Source: Chloroflexota bacterium (lineage in GTDB: Bacteria > Chloroflexota > Dehalococcoidia > DSTF01 > JACRBR01). Taken from it: a DNA stretch of 8,536 nt. The notes beneath the pieces were generated by a model, which saw only the letters and a list, made by a program, of their open reading frames with translations, was not told where the DNA came from and did no database searches. This document shows, in pieces, positions 5,965 through 8,536 of this stretch. The DNA is taken from assembly GCA_021813085.1 (NCBI GenBank), contig JAKAMA010000082.1, positions 1-8,536 on the forward strand. Reading direction: 5' to 3'. Position 1 is the stretch's first letter, and every line of letters starts with the position of its first letter. A program made the position numbers and the translations under genes.

Positions 5965-6438
5965 GTGAGCGACGTTGGAGCGATCGCCCGCGGCCGGGGG
6001 CGCCGTGCGGAGCGCGGACAGAGTCTGGCTGAGCTGGCGCTGATCCTGCCGGTCCTCTTGATCCTGCTGTTCGGGGTCGTCGAGTTCGGCATGGTGCTCA
6101 AGAGCTACATCCAGGTGACGAACGCCACGCGCGAGGGCGCCCGCTACGCGGCGCTGGGTGCGACGGCGGGCAGCTATCCGACGAACTGCCAGGCGTCCGG
6201 CGACACGACGGCCGTCGGGCGCACCTGCAGCTCGCTCGCGGGGCTGAAGCTCGCGAATGTGTCGAGCGTGACGGTGACGTACCCGAACGGGAAGGTGAGC
6301 GGCAACAAGGTCGTCGTCACCGTGAACTACGTGTACAAGTTCTTCACGCCCGTCGGCGGGCTGATCAGCCTCTTCTCCGGCGGCGGCTCGAGCAACCGGA
6401 TCACGTTGTCTTCGAGCACGACGATGCGCCTGGAGTGA
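5965..6438 (+). CDS. TadE-like pseudopilin
   Basis: The 157-residue product matches the TadE-like family: a basic N-terminus (RGRGRRAERGQ), the GQSLAELALILPVLLILLFG signature (18-37) with one membrane helix continuing to VVEFGMVLK, then the typical VTNATREGARYAALG block (51-65). The remainder is an extracytoplasmic domain with two cysteines (TNCQ and RTCSS) that could form a disulphide, then beta-rich sequence. TadE proteins are minor pseudopilins of the Tad secretion and pilus system, cut by a prepilin peptidase and inserted in the membrane. A strong SD precedes the GTG start. It is divergent from the TadG-like gene, whereas TadE and TadG genes are often in one operon. The stop is followed by a 295 bp gap. 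Confidence 0.88.
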   Translation: MSDVGAIARGRGRRAERGQSLAELALILPVLLILLFGVVEFGMVLKSYIQVTNATREGARYAALGATAGSYPTNCQASGDTTAVGRTCSSLAGLKLANVSSVTVTYPNGKVSGNKVVVTVNYVYKFFTPVGGLISLFSGGGSSNRITLSSSTTMRLE

Positions 6439-6523
6439 CGGCGCTGGCGGGGGCTGCTCCGAACATAGACTCGCTCACGGGTCGGACGCTGGATGCTGGA
6501 GGGTAGAAGGTAGAGGCGCGGTG

Positions 6524-6551
6524 CCATGCCCGGGCGGGCGGGCCCGCATGG
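6524..6551. repeat. Bulged GC-rich hairpin
   Basis: CCATG (6524-6528) pairs with CATGG (6547-6551). After a CC bulge, CGGGC (6531-6535) pairs with GCCCG (6542-6546) around a six-base loop. It may be a structured RNA element, a terminator without a T-run, or the remains of a palindromic repeat. Confidence 0.4.
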
Positions 6552-6581
6552 GAACAGCCCGCGCCGCGAGTGGGTGAGGAT

Positions 6582-6604
6582 GGTCACCCGCGAGGGTGCC
6601 GACC
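6582..6604. repeat. Hairpin with three-base bulge
   Basis: GGTCACCC (6582-6589) pairs with GGGT (6594-6597) and, after a GCC bulge, GACC (6601-6604), around a GCGA loop, which is a GNRA-type tetraloop. It lies downstream of the TadE-like gene and upstream of the glycoside hydrolase promoter. Confidence 0.35.
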
Positions 6605-6717
6605 CGCTGCATGGATAGCTGCCTGCTGAGCGCCGATGCACTCCGCGGACGAAGCCCGGCGGGATGTTGTCTAGGTGACGTTCATGCCACCGGCCCGCGT
6701 GCCTCAGCCCCGGCCCT

Positions 6718-6725
6718 GCTACAAT
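6718..6725 (+). promoter_or_regulatory. Extended -10 promoter of the glycoside hydrolase gene
   Basis: GCTACAAT contains TACAAT (6720-6725, five of six matches to TATAAT), and T6717-G6718 before it completes the TGN extended -10 motif. It ends 8 nt before GTG 6734, so transcription should start near 6732, giving a leaderless message. There is no good -35, as is usual for extended -10 promoters, and no SD. Confidence 0.55.
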
Positions 6726-6733
6726 CGCCTGCC

Positions 6734-8536
6734 GTGCAGATATCCGCGGGCCCGCCGCTGATCCGCCGCACTGAGGCCGGCATCGAGGTCGTCGCCGCGG
6801 CCTATTCGTGGCGCTGGGAGCGCGCGTCGGACGAGGCGGTGCTCGCCGACGCGCGCGGGCGTGTGGTGCTGGCGTACCCGCTGCAGCCCTGTGTCGCGGC
6901 GACCGGACGCGACGCCCCGGGCGCCGGACGCTGCCTGGACGCGCGCATCGACGGCGCGCGCCTGCGCGTCGTCTACGCCGGCGTCAACGGCGGCGACGCG
7001 CTGCGGCTGACGCTGCGGTTTGAGGCGGTGTATCTCGTCGTCGAAGAGGTCGTGTACACCCCGCCCGACGACGCGGCCGTCGTACGGCTCGCCTCCTTCG
7101 CGCGCTGGCGCGACGGCGGACCGTGTCCCCGGCGGGCCGTATGGCCGGCCGGGCGCGCCGATACGTGCGTCATCCCCGGCGGGCGCCAAGACCCGGAGCA
7201 GGCGATCTTTCCGACCGCCGGGCTCGAAGACGTGCGCTTCTCGGTCGGCTGTTTCGGCATGGACACCGGCACGTACCACCAGCAGTGGGCGCTGCCGCAC
7301 TATTTCGTCGCCTGCTTCAACGCGGGCGCCGGCGGGGCGCCGTCCGGCGCGGCGTGCGTCGGGCTCGGTGCTGTGCCCGATGGCAACGTGATGGCCAGCG
7401 TCGGCGGCGGCGCGTTCTCGTACGAGGTCAACGTCCGCGGCGACCTCTGGCGGCACCGCCGCGGCCCCGGTGCGATCGTCTTCGACTGGCCGCTGGTGAT
7501 CGCGGTGGCCGACGACTGGTACGGCGCGGCGCTCGCCTACTTCGAGGCGCTCGACCGGGAGGGCCTGCTGCCGGCGCGCGAGGCGGCGGTGCCGGACGCC
7601 GCGTTCTGGCCGCAGTACGACACGTGGGGCGACCAGGCCGCGCGCCGGTGCTTCCTCGAGCGCTTCGACGAGGAGCACCTGCGCGCGATCTACGGCGACT
7701 TTCGGCGCTCGGGGCTGCGCGCACGGCTGTTCGTCATCGACGACAAGTGGGAGGGCGTCTACGGCTCGCTGGCGCACGACGAGCGGCGCTTCCCGCGCTT
7801 CCTGTCGCTACTCGACGAGATCCGCGCCGACGGCCACGAGGTCGGGCTCTGGACCGCGTTCCCGCGCTGCGAGGACTACCGTGCGCTGGGGCTCGGCCCC
7901 GAGTCGGTGCTGATGACGCCCGACGGCGCGCCGTACGTCGTCCGCGAGCGGGAGCGCTCGTGGTACGTGTTCGACCCGACGGATGCGGCGGCGGCGGCCC
8001 ACCTGGCGAGCCGCGCGCGCCATCTCGTGGAGACGTACCATCCGGCGCTCGTGAAGATCGACTTCGGCTACGAGATCCCGACACCGGACGTCGCCGGGCC
8101 GCACGACCCCACGGCCGGCGGCGAGCGTCTGTTCGCGCGCTTCCTCGAGATCATCTGCGGCGAGCTGAAGCGCGCCGACCCGCGGCTCGCCGTGCTGTAC
8201 TACTGCCTGACGCCGCTCTTCCGCCGCTCCATCGACCAGTGCGGCATGGACGACCTCTGGATGTCGCGCGGCGCCTACGACGAGGGCTTCGCGCGGCGTG
8301 CGCTGCTGGCGTCGTGGTGCGGCGCCTTCGGCGTCGTGCCGTACGGTTCGAGCGGCTACGACTGGAAGTCGGCCGCGAGCATCTGGCTCGACACGGCCGT
8401 TATCGGCACGCCGGGCGTCATCGCCCCGCTCGCCGGCGACGAGTATGGCGCGCGCCTGACGCCGCGGCTCGCGGCGCTCTACAACGGCGTCGCGCGCATC
8501 AGCCGCCGCGTTTCGCGCTACACCGTGGCCTTCTTC
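6734..8536 (+). CDS. Clan GH-D glycoside hydrolase (GH36/GH31-like), 3' end outside the window
   Basis: The frame is open for 601 codons from GTG 6734 to the right edge with no stop. Residues 1 to about 250 look like an N-terminal beta-sandwich; the segment DWYGAALAYFEAL (about 261-273) is typical of the linker before the barrel in these enzymes. The TIM barrel then shows FVIDDKWEG with Asp336-Asp337, RFPRFLSLLDEI, GHEVGLW (Gly371-Leu372-Trp373) and LVKIDFGYE with Asp443, the expected nucleophile position. A candidate acid/base region is GMDDLWMSRGAYDE (504-517). These features fit alpha-galactosidase-like retaining glycosidases, but substrate and exact family are uncertain. No signal peptide is present, so it is probably cytoplasmic, acting on imported oligosaccharides or glycosides. 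It is unusually rich in cysteine. The missing C-terminus should hold the end of the barrel and a beta domain. Confidence 0.8.
   Translation, partial: MQISAGPPLIRRTEAGIEVVAAAYSWRWERASDEAVLADARGRVVLAYPLQPCVAATGRDAPGAGRCLDARIDGARLRVVYAGVNGGDALRLTLRFEAVYLVVEEVVYTPPDDAAVVRLASFARWRDGGPCPRRAVWPAGRADTCVIPGGRQDPEQAIFPTAGLEDVRFSVGCFGMDTGTYHQQWALPHYFVACFNAGAGGAPSGAACVGLGAVPDGNVMASVGGGAFSYEVNVRGDLWRHRRGPGAIVFDWPLVIAVADDWYGAALAYFEALDREGLLPAREAAVPDAAFWPQYDTWGDQAARRCFLERFDEEHLRAIYGDFRRSGLRARLFVIDDKWEGVYGSLAHDERRFPRFLSLLDEIRADGHEVGLWTAFPRCEDYRALGLGPESVLMTPDGAPYVVRERERSWYVFDPTDAAAAAHLASRARHLVETYHPALVKIDFGYEIPTPDVAGPHDPTAGGERLFARFLEIICGELKRADPRLAVLYYCLTPLFRRSIDQCGMDDLWMSRGAYDEGFARRALLASWCGAFGVVPYGSSGYDWKSAASIWLDTAVIGTPGVIAPLAGDEYGARLTPRLAALYNGVARISRRVSRYTVAFF

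Larger units (their letters stand above)
6439..6733. other. Intergenic region with two hairpins, no gene seen
   Basis: No open frame here has support. The stretch includes a short repetitive run with GGTAGA-like units (6501-6515), two possible hairpins (6524-6551 and 6582-6604) and a promoter-like element at its right end. A minus-strand frame covering part of it (6327-6641) is antisense to the TadE gene and is not credible. A terminator for the TadE-like gene may lie among the hairpins, but none has a T-run. Confidence 0.5.

Noticed and set aside
5666..5968. 100-codon plus-strand frame across the Tad intergenic region
   Set aside because: It has no SD, overlaps the TadG-like start antisense and the TadE-like SD, and resembles no protein.
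6501..6610. Possible T-box or other riboswitch leader before the glycoside hydrolase
   Set aside because: The AGGGTG-CC-GACC stretch only loosely resembles the T-box core. The gene is not of a T-box-regulated type, and its promoter lies downstream of the element.
6719..7777. Minus-strand open frame of 352 codons
   Set aside because: It is antisense to the glycoside hydrolase, whose plus-strand frame is open to the window end and carries recognisable motifs.

Overview
This is an 8.5 kb window of very GC-rich bacterial DNA with strong G/C bias at third codon positions. It carries eight supportable genes plus one very short gene fragment at the left edge. No rRNA, tRNA, transposase, integrase or CRISPR array was seen. 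The organism is uncertain. The high GC, the minimal Tad-type pilus genes and several apparently leaderless promoters would suit a Chloroflexota or, less likely, actinobacterial genome, but that is inference.

Left third (1-2898), metabolic. A gene fragment runs off the left edge on the minus strand. Divergent from it is a standalone GAF-domain protein whose stop overlaps the start of a fumarylacetoacetate hydrolase (FAH) family enzyme. After about 100 bp comes alanine dehydrogenase with its own Shine-Dalgarno (SD) sequence. The FAH gene has a perfect palindromic repeat inside its 5' coding region, read through in frame.

Middle (2930-4668), accessory. A small exported protein on the minus strand is divergent from two tandem genes for exported, lipoprotein-like paralogues of unknown function. 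The divergent promoters appear to share one -10 element. This block looks less biased in codon use than its neighbours, and the last 18 codons of the two paralogues are almost identical at the DNA level although the rest has diverged.

Right-middle (4702-6438), surface structures. A TadG-like protein (minus) and a TadE-like pseudopilin (plus) are divergent across a 279 bp intergenic region with small inverted and direct repeats.

Right edge (6734-8536). A long open frame runs off the window without a stop. It looks like a cytoplasmic clan GH-D glycoside hydrolase (GH36/GH31-like), preceded by an extended -10 that would give a leaderless message.

Four genes share an arrangement in which a -10-like hexamer ends 7-8 nt before the start codon and no SD is evident. 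The remaining genes with a clear start have good SD sequences, so the window seems to mix leaderless and SD-led initiation. The possible novelty lies in the small exported trio beside the Tad genes; nothing here can be called a new system with confidence.
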